The notes: a model not told the origin generated them from the sequence alone. Shown: positions 1 to 8,555, counted from the first letter of the stretch. The stretch is DNA of 16,943 bases from RZYP01 sp050256135 (GCA_050256135.1 JBFWIF010000048.1:1-16943), one strand, 5' to 3'. Numbers and translations are program-made.

Positions 1-21
1 TTTCTGAAGACATTGAAATAA
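1..21 (+). CDS. possible 3' tail of an upstream gene
   Basis: The first bases read FLKTLK then TAA in frame 1, just before a strong terminator at 31-80. A second frame is also open to a TAG at 24-26, so the frame is not certain. Nothing can be said about the product; the terminator directly after it suggests a gene ends here. Confidence 0.3.
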   Translation, partial: FLKTLK

Positions 22-30
22 ACTAGTTTG

Positions 31-80
31 AAGAAGTGTCTCGGATTGGTTTTAAAACCTATCCGAGACACTTCTTTTAT
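31..80 (+). terminator. intrinsic terminator of the upstream unit
   Basis: Positions 31-46 pair perfectly with 61-76, a 16-bp stem. After one T-T mismatch the pairing continues inward (48-53 with 54-59). A T-rich run (75-82) follows. This isolates the ABC exporter operon from whatever lies upstream. Confidence 0.85.
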
Positions 81-164
81 TTCAGATACTTTGTTTTAGA
101 CGTTATATGGATAAAACAGTAAGTTTTTGAAAAGTGAACCTTATATATTTTTAGTGACAGAATA

Positions 165-173
165 TGCTAAAAT
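165..173 (+). promoter_or_regulatory. candidate extended -10 promoter of the ABC exporter operon
   Basis: TGCTAAAAT matches an extended -10 element (TGN followed by a TATAAT-like hexamer). The region 17 bases upstream is only AT-rich (ATATTT), with no good -35. Transcription would start near 180, leaving a leader of about 70 nt. It is the best candidate between the terminator at 31-80 and the first gene, but a weak call. Confidence 0.35.
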
Positions 174-252
174 AAGAAAAAGACTGATTATTCCGAAAGC
201 ATGTAAGGAGTTATTCGCTTAATTATTCATAGTGCTCTGAGAGGTGTTTACG

Positions 253-2631
253 ATGGGAGTGCTTTGTAAGAAAATATGGCGTCATATCATAAGGAATCTA
301 GGACAGTTTCTTTCTGCAGCTGCAGTTATTATGTGTGGTATTGTCATTTACGTGTCTATGAGCAGTTCTTACAGTAATCTCAAACAGGCCAAAGATGATT
401 TTTACATTAAAAATAACTTTGCAGACTATTATTTCCATTGCGTAAAAGCACCGGATAGTGTGGTAAGGCAAATTGAAAATATTGCAGGAGTCAGAAAAGT
501 AACAGGTAGGATACAAAAAGATCTGTCAATTATTAAAAATAACAGGGAAAGAGCAATTGCACGTATTATTAGTTATAATCTTCCCGATGATAACGAACAA
601 AACAAAATAAATATTATAGACGGAAGAATTTTCACAGAAAAAACTGGCGGAGGCATACCTGAAGTTGTTTTGGATCCCAAATATTATAAAGCGAATAATC
701 TCAGATTCGGGGATGAAGTATCGGTAATAATAGAGGCAAAAGAAAAATACCTCATAGTAGTTGGAATAGCAATAGGACCGGAATTCATATATGCTATGGA
801 GGACAGCAGTGATATTTTACCTGATCCGGAAAAGTTTGGAATATTTATTCTGGAAAAAAGACAGGCTCAAAAGCTTCTAAACATGAATGGTGAGATTAAT
901 CAATTGCTAGTGCAGTTTGAGACAGGGGTAGAACAAAGTATAACAATAGAGAAAATTAAGGAAGTGCTGAGACCATATGGATTATTAGCTTCCTTCCCAC
1001 GCTCTGATCAGTTGAGCAACGCAGTAATTGAAGGCGAACTAAAAGAATTGAGATCTGTAGCGACAGTATTGCCATTAATATTTTTGTTAATTGCTGCTTC
1101 TGTGCAGTTTATTGTTTTGAGGAGGATGATTAATAATCAGCGTTCGCAAATAGGTCTTATGAAGGGTTTAGGCTACCATGACTATGAAATTATTATCCAC
1201 TATATCTATTATGCTTTGACTATTGGTTTTGTTGGTATAGTTGCGGGCGTAATTTTGGGAATACCAGCTTCTAATTATTTTTCCAAAATCTACAATACAT
1301 ACTTTAATTTGCCAGGTAATTTGCAAGGTTTAGCACCCAGACCTATTATTTGGGGGTTAAGCTTGTGCCTTTTGGTAAGTTTGTTGTCAGCTTTAACGGC
1401 AGCACATGGCATTGCGATTATTCTTCCATCTTCATCTATGCGACCAGAACCACCAAAAGCAGGAGCGAAAAGTCTTCTTGAACGGTATATAAAAGTTTTG
1501 GGCAGGATAAGTGTTGGCTGGAAAATGACCATTCGTAATATGTTTCGTAATAAAGTGAGAACATTAATAACACAACTGGTGGTAATATTTGCGGTTGGGT
1601 TGTTGGTATGCGCATTTTTCCTTAATGATGCGGCCGATTATATGATGAGGAAAACCTTTTATGAAAGCCAAAGTTATGATATGACAATCCGCTTTGATAC
1701 TATGCTGCCAGAGCGCGAGCTTTTGAATATAGGGCGTATTGATGGTGTGCAAAAGGTTGAAGGTTTTATGGAGATACCTGTAAGAATTCATTATCATGGA
1801 CGTTACGAGGATGATGTCCTAATAGCATATGATACGGATTTAAGCATGAAAAAACTCGAAAACCTCAAGGGAGAAGAAATTCGCATACCAGCAGAAGGTA
1901 TACTTTTGAATCAACGAACTAAAGATAAATTGGGTGTTCCTGTTCGAGAGATAGTGGAGTTAGAAACGCTTCTATCCTATGGACAGACTAATTGGGGTAA
2001 AACATTTATTTTTGGAAGTGTAAATCAAATGATCGGTGCTGGTTCTTATATAGATTTGCAGCAAGCAAATCAGCTGATGAAAGAACAGAATCTTGTTTCT
2101 GGAGCAATGTTGAAAGTAGATACAAATAAAATAAGTTATGTGGAAAGCGAAATAAACAAAATGCTGAAGGTTTCTTCAATCTTAAAACAACAGAAAGAGG
2201 TCGCAAACTGGGAACAGCTTCTGCAAACTCTAGATATCTCTACGGGGATTATTTCTTTATTTGGAATATTACTGGGGCTTTCTATTGTCTACAATTCGTC
2301 TGTTATGAATATGTCGGACCGACGAAGGGAAATAGGCTATATGCGCGCTATTGGCTTTAGCAGTAACGAGATTTCAAGGCTGCTATTCCGCGAGAGCGCT
2401 ATATATTTGGTTTTTGGAATAATTTTAGGTTTACCTTTTGGCAGACAGCTTGTTGCAGCATATATGAAATCCGTCGAAAACGATTTGTACACTTTGCCAG
2501 TAATAATTTATCCACGTACCTATATTCTAGCGGCGGTAGGCGGAGTTATTTTTATATTAGTTGCTCACTTTTTATCGACAAAAGAAATCAGAAAGTTAAA
2601 TTTGGTGGAAGTATTAAAGAGCCCCGAATAG
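253..2631 (+). CDS. ABC transporter permease with two FtsX-type domains
   Basis: Membrane subunit of a type VII (MacB/LolCDE-like) ABC exporter, 792 aa. Eight hydrophobic segments are visible, in two sets of four: about residues 18-37, 271-290, 318-345 and 368-395, then 437-460, 660-685, 715-732 and 757-775. Large hydrophilic extracytoplasmic loops follow the first segment of each set (about 40-265 and 462-655). Each set carries the FtsX-family cytoplasmic signature after its second segment (RRMINNQRSQIGLMKGLGY near 292-310; RREIGYMRAIGF near 690-701). I chose ATG 253 because GAGAGG at 239-244 is spaced correctly; an in-frame GTG at 244 lies in that ribosome binding site. An ATPase and a fusion protein follow, so it probably forms a tripartite exporter. 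The substrate cannot be read from the sequence; drugs, peptides or lipids are all possible. Confidence 0.9.
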   Translation: MGVLCKKIWRHIIRNLGQFLSAAAVIMCGIVIYVSMSSSYSNLKQAKDDFYIKNNFADYYFHCVKAPDSVVRQIENIAGVRKVTGRIQKDLSIIKNNRERAIARIISYNLPDDNEQNKINIIDGRIFTEKTGGGIPEVVLDPKYYKANNLRFGDEVSVIIEAKEKYLIVVGIAIGPEFIYAMEDSSDILPDPEKFGIFILEKRQAQKLLNMNGEINQLLVQFETGVEQSITIEKIKEVLRPYGLLASFPRSDQLSNAVIEGELKELRSVATVLPLIFLLIAASVQFIVLRRMINNQRSQIGLMKGLGYHDYEIIIHYIYYALTIGFVGIVAGVILGIPASNYFSKIYNTYFNLPGNLQGLAPRPIIWGLSLCLLVSLLSALTAAHGIAIILPSSSMRPEPPKAGAKSLLERYIKVLGRISVGWKMTIRNMFRNKVRTLITQLVVIFAVGLLVCAFFLNDAADYMMRKTFYESQSYDMTIRFDTMLPERELLNIGRIDGVQKVEGFMEIPVRIHYHGRYEDDVLIAYDTDLSMKKLENLKGEEIRIPAEGILLNQRTKDKLGVPVREIVELETLLSYGQTNWGKTFIFGSVNQMIGAGSYIDLQQANQLMKEQNLVSGAMLKVDTNKISYVESEINKMLKVSSILKQQKEVANWEQLLQTLDISTGIISLFGILLGLSIVYNSSVMNMSDRRREIGYMRAIGFSSNEISRLLFRESAIYLVFGIILGLPFGRQLVAAYMKSVENDLYTLPVIIYPRTYILAAVGGVIFILVAHFLSTKEIRKLNLVEVLKSPE

Positions 2632-2673
2632 AAATCATGTGGAGGGAAATGCTTACGGAGGGGGAGTGCGCCA

Positions 2674-3384
2674 ATGGGAAATAAAGTGATTTTGAAACTC
2701 GAACGAGTTACTAAAATATATGAAATGGGTGAAGTTAAAGTTGAGGCGTTAAAAGAGACTTCATTGGATGTTTATGCCGGAGAAATCCTGGTTATTTTGG
2801 GGCCAAGCGGCAGCGGCAAAAGTACGCTGCTGAATATTATGGGGGGCATGGATTTGCCGACAAGCGGTAATGTATTTTTTGAAAATCGAGATATTAGTGG
2901 CGGAAGCGATACGGTTTTAACGCATTACAGACGTAATGATGCGGGTTTTGTCTTCCAATTTTATAATTTAATTCCTGATTTGACTGCTCGTGAAAATATT
3001 GAGCTGGCCGCCAATCTTGTGTCAAAGCCACTGCCTATCGATGAAGTTTTAACAGAAATGAACATGTATGAAAGAATGGATCATTTCCCTTCCCAGATGA
3101 GCGGCGGTGAGCAGCAGCGCATTTCCATAGCTCGGGCTGTCGTGAAAAATCCTCGGATTATGTTTTGCGATGAACCAACAGGAGCGCTGGACTATCAAAC
3201 AGGCAAATTGATTCTGGAACTGCTGAGAAAAATCAATGAAGCAACAGGATGTACAATAGTCTTAATAACTCATAACGCCGCAATTGGCAGCATGGCGGAC
3301 AGAGTAGCAAAAATGCGCAGTGGTAATATTGTAGAAATAACAGAAAACGCAAGTCCGGTTTCTCCTGATAAGATTGAGTGGTAA
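2674..3384 (+). CDS. ABC transporter ATP-binding protein (MacB/LolD type)
   Basis: Cytoplasmic ATPase (236 aa) that powers the permease encoded just upstream. All nucleotide-binding motifs are intact: Walker A GPSGSGKST (43-51), Q-loop Gln95, signature MSGGEQQR (142-149), Walker B RIMFCDE (161-167, Glu167 catalytic) and the H-loop His200 in LITHN. The length and the FVFQFYNLIPDLTARENI segment after the Q-loop fit the LolD/MacB/FtsE group that works with FtsX-type permeases. The gene starts 42 bases after the permease stop, behind a strong GGAGGGGGAG site, and is followed 22 bases later by the fusion-protein gene. All three are probably one transcript. The substrate is unknown. Confidence 0.95.
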   Translation: MGNKVILKLERVTKIYEMGEVKVEALKETSLDVYAGEILVILGPSGSGKSTLLNIMGGMDLPTSGNVFFENRDISGGSDTVLTHYRRNDAGFVFQFYNLIPDLTARENIELAANLVSKPLPIDEVLTEMNMYERMDHFPSQMSGGEQQRISIARAVVKNPRIMFCDEPTGALDYQTGKLILELLRKINEATGCTIVLITHNAAIGSMADRVAKMRSGNIVEITENASPVSPDKIEW

Positions 3385-3406
3385 TTTGTTTCGGAGGTCA
3401 GAAATC

Positions 3407-4564
3407 ATGAAAAAGATAATAATTTACGCAAGCATTATTGCATTGATTCTGGCGGGATTAATATATTATTTTTACTACAACGTTCCTATGGTTGAGGTCG
3501 TAAAGGCGAAGAAAGGCAACATAGAACGCACTATTGTGGATACCGGCTACGTACAAGCGGTTGACGATTATGAAATTTATTCTGAGCTAGATGGTAAAAT
3601 CATAAAATTAGATGTTGTCAGAGGCCAAAAAGTTCTGCAAGGACAGAATATTATGGTTCTGGAAAATAAAGATATTTCGATGGTTTCACAGTATTTTCTA
3701 ACGGAGTTGACAAGGGCTCAGACAGAAGTCAGCTCTGCTGAAGCTGAATTGGCCAAAGCAAAGCTGGAATTGGCTGATGCACAAATGCATTACGAGCGTA
3801 CTAGTACATTATTTGATGCTGGAGCTGTATCTCAGGCGGAATTAGATGCAAGTACCCTTTCAAGGAACAAATTAAGAGAGAATGTTGATGAATTAATTTA
3901 TAGTGCTGAACTGGCAAATGAACAAGTGGATAATTATCGCGCCTTATATAATACTTCTGTAAAGCGAGAAGAAAAACTTATCATAAGAAGCCCCTTTAAT
4001 GGCACAGTTTTAAAACTGCCGGTAGAAGTTGGAAATGTGGTTACAACTGGAACGATGCTTGCGTCACTGGGCACATCTGGTCAGCTTGAGGTTAAAGCTG
4101 ATTTATTAGGAGATGACTTAGGAGACATAGCAATAGGACAAAAAGTGAGAATTATAGCACCCGTTCTAGGAAATCAAGTTTTATACGGTGAAATTGCTGA
4201 AATATATCCCCATGCGGAAGAAAAACTTTCAACGTTGGGAGTTTTGCAGAGGAGAGTTCCGGTTATTATTAAACTAGAGAGCGCGGCAAATTTAAAGCCA
4301 GGCTATGAAATAAGAGTAGGTGTTATAACTGCCAGGCGTGAGGATGTTATAGTATTGCCAAGACAGGCAATCTTCTCCGATTCGGTTGGCCAAAAAAGGG
4401 TAATGTTGGTTGTGGATAACAAGGTAAGACATGTCAGTGTCAAGACGGGACTAATGGATAATATAAACATTGAAATAACGAATGGGTTAAATGTTGATGA
4501 TCTTGTGATAAGGGATGCAAATAAGACCATTAATGAAAATACTCGGGTTCGTGTTAAACAATAG
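3407..4564 (+). CDS. HlyD/AcrA-type membrane fusion protein of the ABC exporter
   Basis: Periplasmic-adaptor (membrane fusion) subunit, 385 aa. A single N-terminal membrane anchor (about residues 4-25) follows MKK. Next come a lipoyl-like first half (residues about 45-75), an Ala/Glu/Leu-rich helical hairpin (about 80-190, e.g. QTEVSSAEAELAKAKLEL), the second lipoyl half with IRSPFNGTVLKLPVEVGNVV (about 193-212), then beta-barrel and membrane-proximal domains. This is the normal MacA/HlyD order. The start is ATG 3407, with GGAGGT at 3393-3398; an in-frame TTG at 3374 inside the ATPase gene has no such support. Such an adaptor fits an envelope with an outer membrane, although Gram-positive bacteria also have homologues. 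No outer-membrane TolC-like gene is in the window. Confidence 0.92.
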   Translation: MKKIIIYASIIALILAGLIYYFYYNVPMVEVVKAKKGNIERTIVDTGYVQAVDDYEIYSELDGKIIKLDVVRGQKVLQGQNIMVLENKDISMVSQYFLTELTRAQTEVSSAEAELAKAKLELADAQMHYERTSTLFDAGAVSQAELDASTLSRNKLRENVDELIYSAELANEQVDNYRALYNTSVKREEKLIIRSPFNGTVLKLPVEVGNVVTTGTMLASLGTSGQLEVKADLLGDDLGDIAIGQKVRIIAPVLGNQVLYGEIAEIYPHAEEKLSTLGVLQRRVPVIIKLESAANLKPGYEIRVGVITARREDVIVLPRQAIFSDSVGQKRVMLVVDNKVRHVSVKTGLMDNINIEITNGLNVDDLVIRDANKTINENTRVRVKQ

Positions 4565-4574
4565 TAAGGAGTTT

Positions 4575-4603
4575 TTGCAGGATAAGCATAAATTTTGTAG
4601 AAT
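4575..4603 (+). promoter_or_regulatory. candidate promoter of the flavoprotein-SDR pair
   Basis: TTGCAG (4575-4580) and TAGAAT (4598-4603) are separated by 17 bases. They lie between the fusion-protein stop and the next gene, where I see no terminator. The pair may have its own promoter and also receive read-through from the exporter operon. Confidence 0.45.
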
Positions 4604-4654
4604 TTAGGAAAGATTAGAGAATATTGATGCCTATCAGGCAGAGGAGGGCAAGTG

Positions 4655-5284
4655 ATGAAAGTTTTATTGCTAAATGGCAGCCCGCATGAAAAAGGTTGTA
4701 CATACACAGCATTAACAGAAATAGCCAAAGAATTGGCAAAAGAGAATATTGATTCGGAAATTATGCAAGTCGGCAGTAAACCTGTTAAAGGCTGTATAGC
4801 TTGTTATGCCTGTATCAAACTAAATAACGGTCATTGTGTCTTTGATGACGATTTAGTTAACCCTGTTATTGATAAAATTAAAGAGGCTGATGCAATTGTC
4901 GTTGGCAGTCCTGTCTATTACGCAGGCATCTCCGGTCAGATAAAGTCACTGCTGGACAGAGTATTTTTTGCGGGCCGCGACATTTTTGCCAACAGGCTTG
5001 CGGCAACAGTTGTCAGCTGCAGACGTGGCGGCGCTAGTGCTTCCTTTGATCAGCTGAACCACTATTTTATGATGAAGAACATGCCGGTCGTAAGTTCCCA
5101 GTATTGGAATCAGGTTCATGGCGGTAATGCAGAAGACGTTGTGAAAGATTATGAAGGAATGCAGACTATGCGCACACTGGCAAAGAATATGATTTGGCTT
5201 TTGAAGTGCATTGAAGCAGGGAAGCAAAATGGTGTTAAATTACCGGAATACGAAACAGTAATTCAGACGAACTTTATACGTTAG
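4655..5284 (+). CDS. flavodoxin-fold NAD(P)H-dependent FMN reductase, iron-sulfur flavoprotein-like
   Basis: A 209-aa flavodoxin-like flavoprotein. The N-terminus MKVLLLNGSPHEKGCTYTAL is the first strand and phosphate-binding loop of the NADPH-dependent FMN reductase family, and GSPVYYAGISGQIKSLLDR (about 89-107) is the second flavin-contacting region. Between them, Cys47, Cys50, Cys53 and Cys61 form CX2CX2CX7C. Iron-sulfur flavoproteins (Isf) bind a 4Fe-4S cluster with a compact motif of this kind, so an electron-transfer or quinone/nitro/oxygen-detoxifying role is likely. The exact substrate is not readable. The start is ATG 4655, with AGGAGG at 4642-4647; GTG 4652 is too close to it. It is followed 33 bases later by an SDR gene. 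Confidence 0.88.
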   Translation: MKVLLLNGSPHEKGCTYTALTEIAKELAKENIDSEIMQVGSKPVKGCIACYACIKLNNGHCVFDDDLVNPVIDKIKEADAIVVGSPVYYAGISGQIKSLLDRVFFAGRDIFANRLAATVVSCRRGGASASFDQLNHYFMMKNMPVVSSQYWNQVHGGNAEDVVKDYEGMQTMRTLAKNMIWLLKCIEAGKQNGVKLPEYETVIQTNFIR

Positions 5285-5317
5285 TAACTTCACAGGAGAA
5301 TTTTGGAGGTCAGATAT

Positions 5318-6097
5318 ATGCTTGGATTAAAAGGGAAAACAGTTTTCATCAGTGGAGCAAGCAGCGGAATTGGCAAAGCTAGTGCAGAAGCTTTTGCCAT
5401 GGCGGGGGCACGCTTGATTCTCTGCGCACGCAGCATAGATAAGATAAAGGCTGTAGCTGAAAATTTAAAGGAGCATTACGAAACCGAAAGCATAGTAATC
5501 AAACTGGATGTGAGTGACCGCTCGGCTGTTGAAGAAGCAATTGATGCATTGCCAGAGGAGTGGGAAAAAATAGATGTTCTGTTGAATAATGCTGGCGGTG
5601 CGCTGGGGCTTGAAAAGCTCCATGAAGGAGATCCCGGTGATTGGGACACTATGATTGACACGAACATTAAGGGACTACTTTATCTTACCCGTAAAGTAGT
5701 GCCGCTTATGCTAAAATATCAGTTGAAAGGGCACGTTGTTAATATTGGTTCTATTGCTGGTATTGCAGCCTACCCCAATGGGGCAGTATATTGCGCAACG
5801 AAAGCAGCTGTCCATTGCTTAAGCGATGGTTTACGTATGGATTTGGTTGACAAGCCAATTCGTGTTACAAATATCCAACCTGGTATCACCGAAACTAATT
5901 TTAGCAATGTCAGATTTCACGGTGATAAGAAAAAAGCTGCTGCTGTTTATGGAGGTATCAAGTCATTAACAGCCGATGATATAGCAGACATAGTTATTTA
6001 TGTCACGAGTGCACCTGAACATGTGCAGATTTGCGAAGTAACTGTGACTCCTACCAATCAGGCCACAGGCGGCATAGTATATAAAGTAAATCCATAA
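5318..6097 (+). CDS. short-chain dehydrogenase/reductase (SDR, YdfG-like)
   Basis: Classical SDR oxidoreductase, 259 aa, cytoplasmic. The cofactor loop is SGASSGIG (12-19), NNAG is at 90-93, and the catalytic tetrad is Asn116, Ser145, Tyr158, Lys162 (YCATK). Arg38, just after the second strand (CARS), suggests NADP(H) rather than NAD(H). Length and overall sequence resemble the YdfG / 3-hydroxy acid dehydrogenase group, but SDR substrates cannot be assigned safely from sequence. The start is ATG 5318, with GGAGGT at 5305-5310; an in-frame TTG at 5303 overlaps that site and is rejected. It is probably co-transcribed with the flavoprotein gene 33 bases upstream, suggesting a linked reductive pathway. 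A terminator hairpin includes its stop codon. Confidence 0.92.
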   Translation: MLGLKGKTVFISGASSGIGKASAEAFAMAGARLILCARSIDKIKAVAENLKEHYETESIVIKLDVSDRSAVEEAIDALPEEWEKIDVLLNNAGGALGLEKLHEGDPGDWDTMIDTNIKGLLYLTRKVVPLMLKYQLKGHVVNIGSIAGIAAYPNGAVYCATKAAVHCLSDGLRMDLVDKPIRVTNIQPGITETNFSNVRFHGDKKKAAAVYGGIKSLTADDIADIVIYVTSAPEHVQICEVTVTPTNQATGGIVYKVNP

Positions 6098-6138
6098 ATA
6101 AATTCCCTTACCATAAACTGGTAAGGGAATTTATTTAT
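6094..6138 (+). terminator. terminator after the SDR gene
   Basis: Positions 6094-6113 pair with 6119-6138, a perfect 20-bp stem with a 5-base loop (TAAAC) and a T-rich 3' arm. The stem includes the SDR stop codon. There is no long T run after the hairpin, but the AT-rich base of the stem supplies it on either strand. Confidence 0.8.
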
Positions 6139-6269
6139 AAGGTGGAGACAAATTGGTGAAGGTGAACATAATATTGGACATATAAAAAATAAGATATTTC
6201 AAATTAAAGGAATGTAGGCTTTGCTGTCGAAAATAATTATAGATATTTAATGCTCTGGGAGGCCTATTA

Positions 6270-7631
6270 ATGGATAACATTGTGTTTTTAAGTTTATTCT
6301 TTAACGTATTAATTCTGATTTTGCTGTTTTTTGTATATCGCAAAACAAATTCAAGTAACCAAGCGGAGCAACTATTGGCTATCAAACTGCAACTGGATCA
6401 GTTGCGCAATGATATTTACCGACAGCAGGAAGGGATACGTTCAGAACTAATTCGCAACACGCAGGAGACGATGAATAATTTTGGTAGTATTATTTTAAAA
6501 ACATTGCGCAGTACAAATGATACGCAAAACGGTATTGTAAAAGATATGGATAAAAACATGCAGGAGAAGCTGTACCAAAACCAACGATTATTATCAGATT
6601 CTTTGGCCCAAGTTGAAAAACGACTACAGACGTATGCTGCGGAATCGACTGTGAAATTAGAAAATATTCGTTTGAATGTTGAACAGAAGCTTGGCGATTT
6701 GCAGGCCGACAATAACAAAAAACTTGACGATATGCGGCAATTAGTAGATGAAAAGCTGCAAAAAACATTGAATGAGCGCATGACAGAATCCTTTAAATTG
6801 GTTAATGACAGGTTGGAACAGGTTTATAAAGGTCTTGGTGAAATGCAGTCTCTGGCTCAGGGTGTCGGTGATCTGAAAAAAGTAATGAGCAATGTTAAAA
6901 CAAGAGGAATTTTAGGCGAAATTCAATTAGGTGCTATTTTAGAAGAGATTTTATCAACTGAGCAATATGTTACAAACATTGAAACAAAAAAAGGCAGCGG
7001 CAAAGTCGTTGAGTATGCAATTAAGCTGCCTTCAGAAGATGGTTCTTTTGTTTATCTGCCGATAGATTCCAAGTTCCCAGGTGAAACATACGGTAATTTG
7101 CGGGACGCGTATGAAAGAGGCAATACAGAGGAAATTCAAAACTGTGTCAAAGTGTTGCTTAACACAATTAAGGCAGAAGCAAAGGATATCAGGGATAAAT
7201 ATATTGATGTACCCAATACAACGGATTTTGCTATTATGTTCTTACCATTTGAGGGTCTTTATGCTGAAGTTGTTAATCGTGGCATGATTGAAGTATTACA
7301 ACGTGATTATCATGTGAACTTAGCAGGACCAAGCACGATGGCAGCACTTTTAAACAGTCTGCAGATGGGTTTCAAGACTTTTGCCATTCAACAGCGCAGC
7401 AGTGAAGTATGGAAGGTATTGGGCGCTGTCAAAACGGAGTTCGACAAGTTTGCTGATGCCTTGAAAGCTACGCAGACAAGGCTGACACAGGCCAATGAAG
7501 AGCTTGATAAACTTGTGGGAACGAGAACCCGTAGGATGCAACTAAAATTACGTGGTCTTACACAAATAACATCAGTAGATGCGGAAAAAATACTGCAGTT
7601 GGATCAGCCTGATTCTGAAAATAAAAGTTAA
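6270..7631 (+). CDS. rmuC: DNA recombination protein RmuC
   Basis: RmuC family, 453 aa, close to the usual family length. An N-terminal hydrophobic anchor (about residues 4-23) is followed by a long charged coiled coil (about 30-195, rich in Gln, Lys, Glu and Leu). The conserved RmuC core follows (about 199-425), with GILGEIQLGAILEEIL, LPIDSKFPGETY and NTTDFAIMFLPFEGLYAEV. This core resembles restriction-endonuclease-like folds. In E. coli, RmuC limits recombination at inverted repeats; its biochemical activity is not well established. The start is ATG 6270 behind GGGAGG. The gene stands alone, since a terminator precedes it and a shared terminator follows. I found no convincing promoter in 6139-6255. 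A perfect long inverted repeat lies about 1 kb downstream (8623-8676), which may be coincidence. Confidence 0.95.
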   Translation: MDNIVFLSLFFNVLILILLFFVYRKTNSSNQAEQLLAIKLQLDQLRNDIYRQQEGIRSELIRNTQETMNNFGSIILKTLRSTNDTQNGIVKDMDKNMQEKLYQNQRLLSDSLAQVEKRLQTYAAESTVKLENIRLNVEQKLGDLQADNNKKLDDMRQLVDEKLQKTLNERMTESFKLVNDRLEQVYKGLGEMQSLAQGVGDLKKVMSNVKTRGILGEIQLGAILEEILSTEQYVTNIETKKGSGKVVEYAIKLPSEDGSFVYLPIDSKFPGETYGNLRDAYERGNTEEIQNCVKVLLNTIKAEAKDIRDKYIDVPNTTDFAIMFLPFEGLYAEVVNRGMIEVLQRDYHVNLAGPSTMAALLNSLQMGFKTFAIQQRSSEVWKVLGAVKTEFDKFADALKATQTRLTQANEELDKLVGTRTRRMQLKLRGLTQITSVDAEKILQLDQPDSENKS

Positions 7632-7671
7632 AAAATCTCCGGAATTTATATTCCGGAGATTTTTTAACTTT
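7624..7671. terminator. bidirectional terminator shared by rmuC and the converging gene
   Basis: Positions 7624-7644 pair with 7651-7671, a perfect 21-bp stem around a 6-base loop. The core CTCCGGAA is flanked by an A-run on one arm and a T-run on the other, so it works as a U-tailed terminator in both directions. The stem contains the stop codon of rmuC and overlaps that of the minus-strand gene. Confidence 0.92.
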
Positions 7672-8452
7672 AAACTTTGATTCCTTCCTTATAGTAATTA
7701 CATAGTTCAACTTGCCTGATTTCATTCATATATTCGTTTTGGTAACCTTCTTTTTCCATTCTGTATGAAATTACGCCGGTTGTTGAATAGAATTCTGATT
7801 TCACTGTTCTTAAAAATATGGAAGCAAAAAGAGTATTGGTCAAAAAAACATAAAATGGATGGCATATGTCCAAACCCTTTACTTTTCGTTCCAATTCATT
7901 ATTACCAGTTAATTCTATAAGTTCACTTTCTTTTTCGGCGAGCAGGCCGTTTTCTGAATACTGAAGATAGGTTGTTTGGGTTTCCAAGGCACTTTTGATT
8001 AATTCATCTTTATTCATAAAAATGGTTATTGTGCCTACGAGAAAAAGATTTTCCTCGAAAAAACAGCGGCTTTGCAGCCTAGGTATGCCTAAATATCTTA
8101 AATCAACAGCTTCTTCAAATAGAGGAGATGGCATTTCGCCTATTTCATTTTCCAGTAGCTGGTCTTCAAAACAAGAACTTAATCTGACGATTTGTTCTGC
8201 ACAGGAAAAATCAGCAAATATTTTTTCGCTGGGATCAGGATAGTACTTAAGTAGAAAAGTAGTTCTTTCTAAATCAGCATGTCTATGCCATTTTTGCAAA
8301 ATGAGTTCATATGGACCGGCATTGCCTGGCAGCCAAAAGTACCAACCAAGTGCTTCACCGTCAATCGGACAGACTTTTTTCAGCTCATCTTGACTAGTGT
8401 TTTCCAGAACCATCAAAATTGCTTGATTCAAGAGTTTGTCTGCATATGTCAT
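7670..8452 (-). CDS. hypothetical protein, 260 aa
   Basis: I do not recognise this protein. It looks soluble: no signal peptide or clear membrane segment. It is acidic and rich in Glu, Leu and aromatic residues, with scattered cysteines that form no metal-binding motif. Distinctive stretches are DGEALGWYFWLPGNAGPYEL (near 34-53) and KGLDICHPFYVFLTNTLFASIFLRT (near 196-220). Codon use and composition match the neighbours, and a consensus promoter lies upstream, so it is very likely a real gene. The start is uncertain. ATG 8452 sits about 12 bases after GGAGG, whereas GTG 8461 (three residues longer) is only about 3 bases after it. It is single, converging on rmuC and divergent from the manganese exporter. 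Confidence 0.8.
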   Translation of the reverse strand: MTYADKLLNQAILMVLENTSQDELKKVCPIDGEALGWYFWLPGNAGPYELILQKWHRHADLERTTFLLKYYPDPSEKIFADFSCAEQIVRLSSCFEDQLLENEIGEMPSPLFEEAVDLRYLGIPRLQSRCFFEENLFLVGTITIFMNKDELIKSALETQTTYLQYSENGLLAEKESELIELTGNNELERKVKGLDICHPFYVFLTNTLFASIFLRTVKSEFYSTTGVISYRMEKEGYQNEYMNEIRQVELCNYYKEGIKV

Positions 8453-8555
8453 TTTGCGCACTTCCCTCCAATGAATATTATTAGACGATAAAGAAAGTGA
8501 AATAAATCCTTTGAGTAAAAGCGGAATATTCTAATAAATATCTTGCTGTGAATAA

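Noticed and set aside
4303..4728. 141-aa minus-strand open frame across the fusion-protein/flavoprotein junction
   Set aside because: It overlaps two well-supported plus-strand genes, has unusual composition and no ribosome binding site; it is a shadow of the real genes.
6221..6249. TTGCTG...TATTTA as the rmuC promoter
   Set aside because: A start site about 7 bases downstream would fall on the ribosome binding site, leaving no usable leader.
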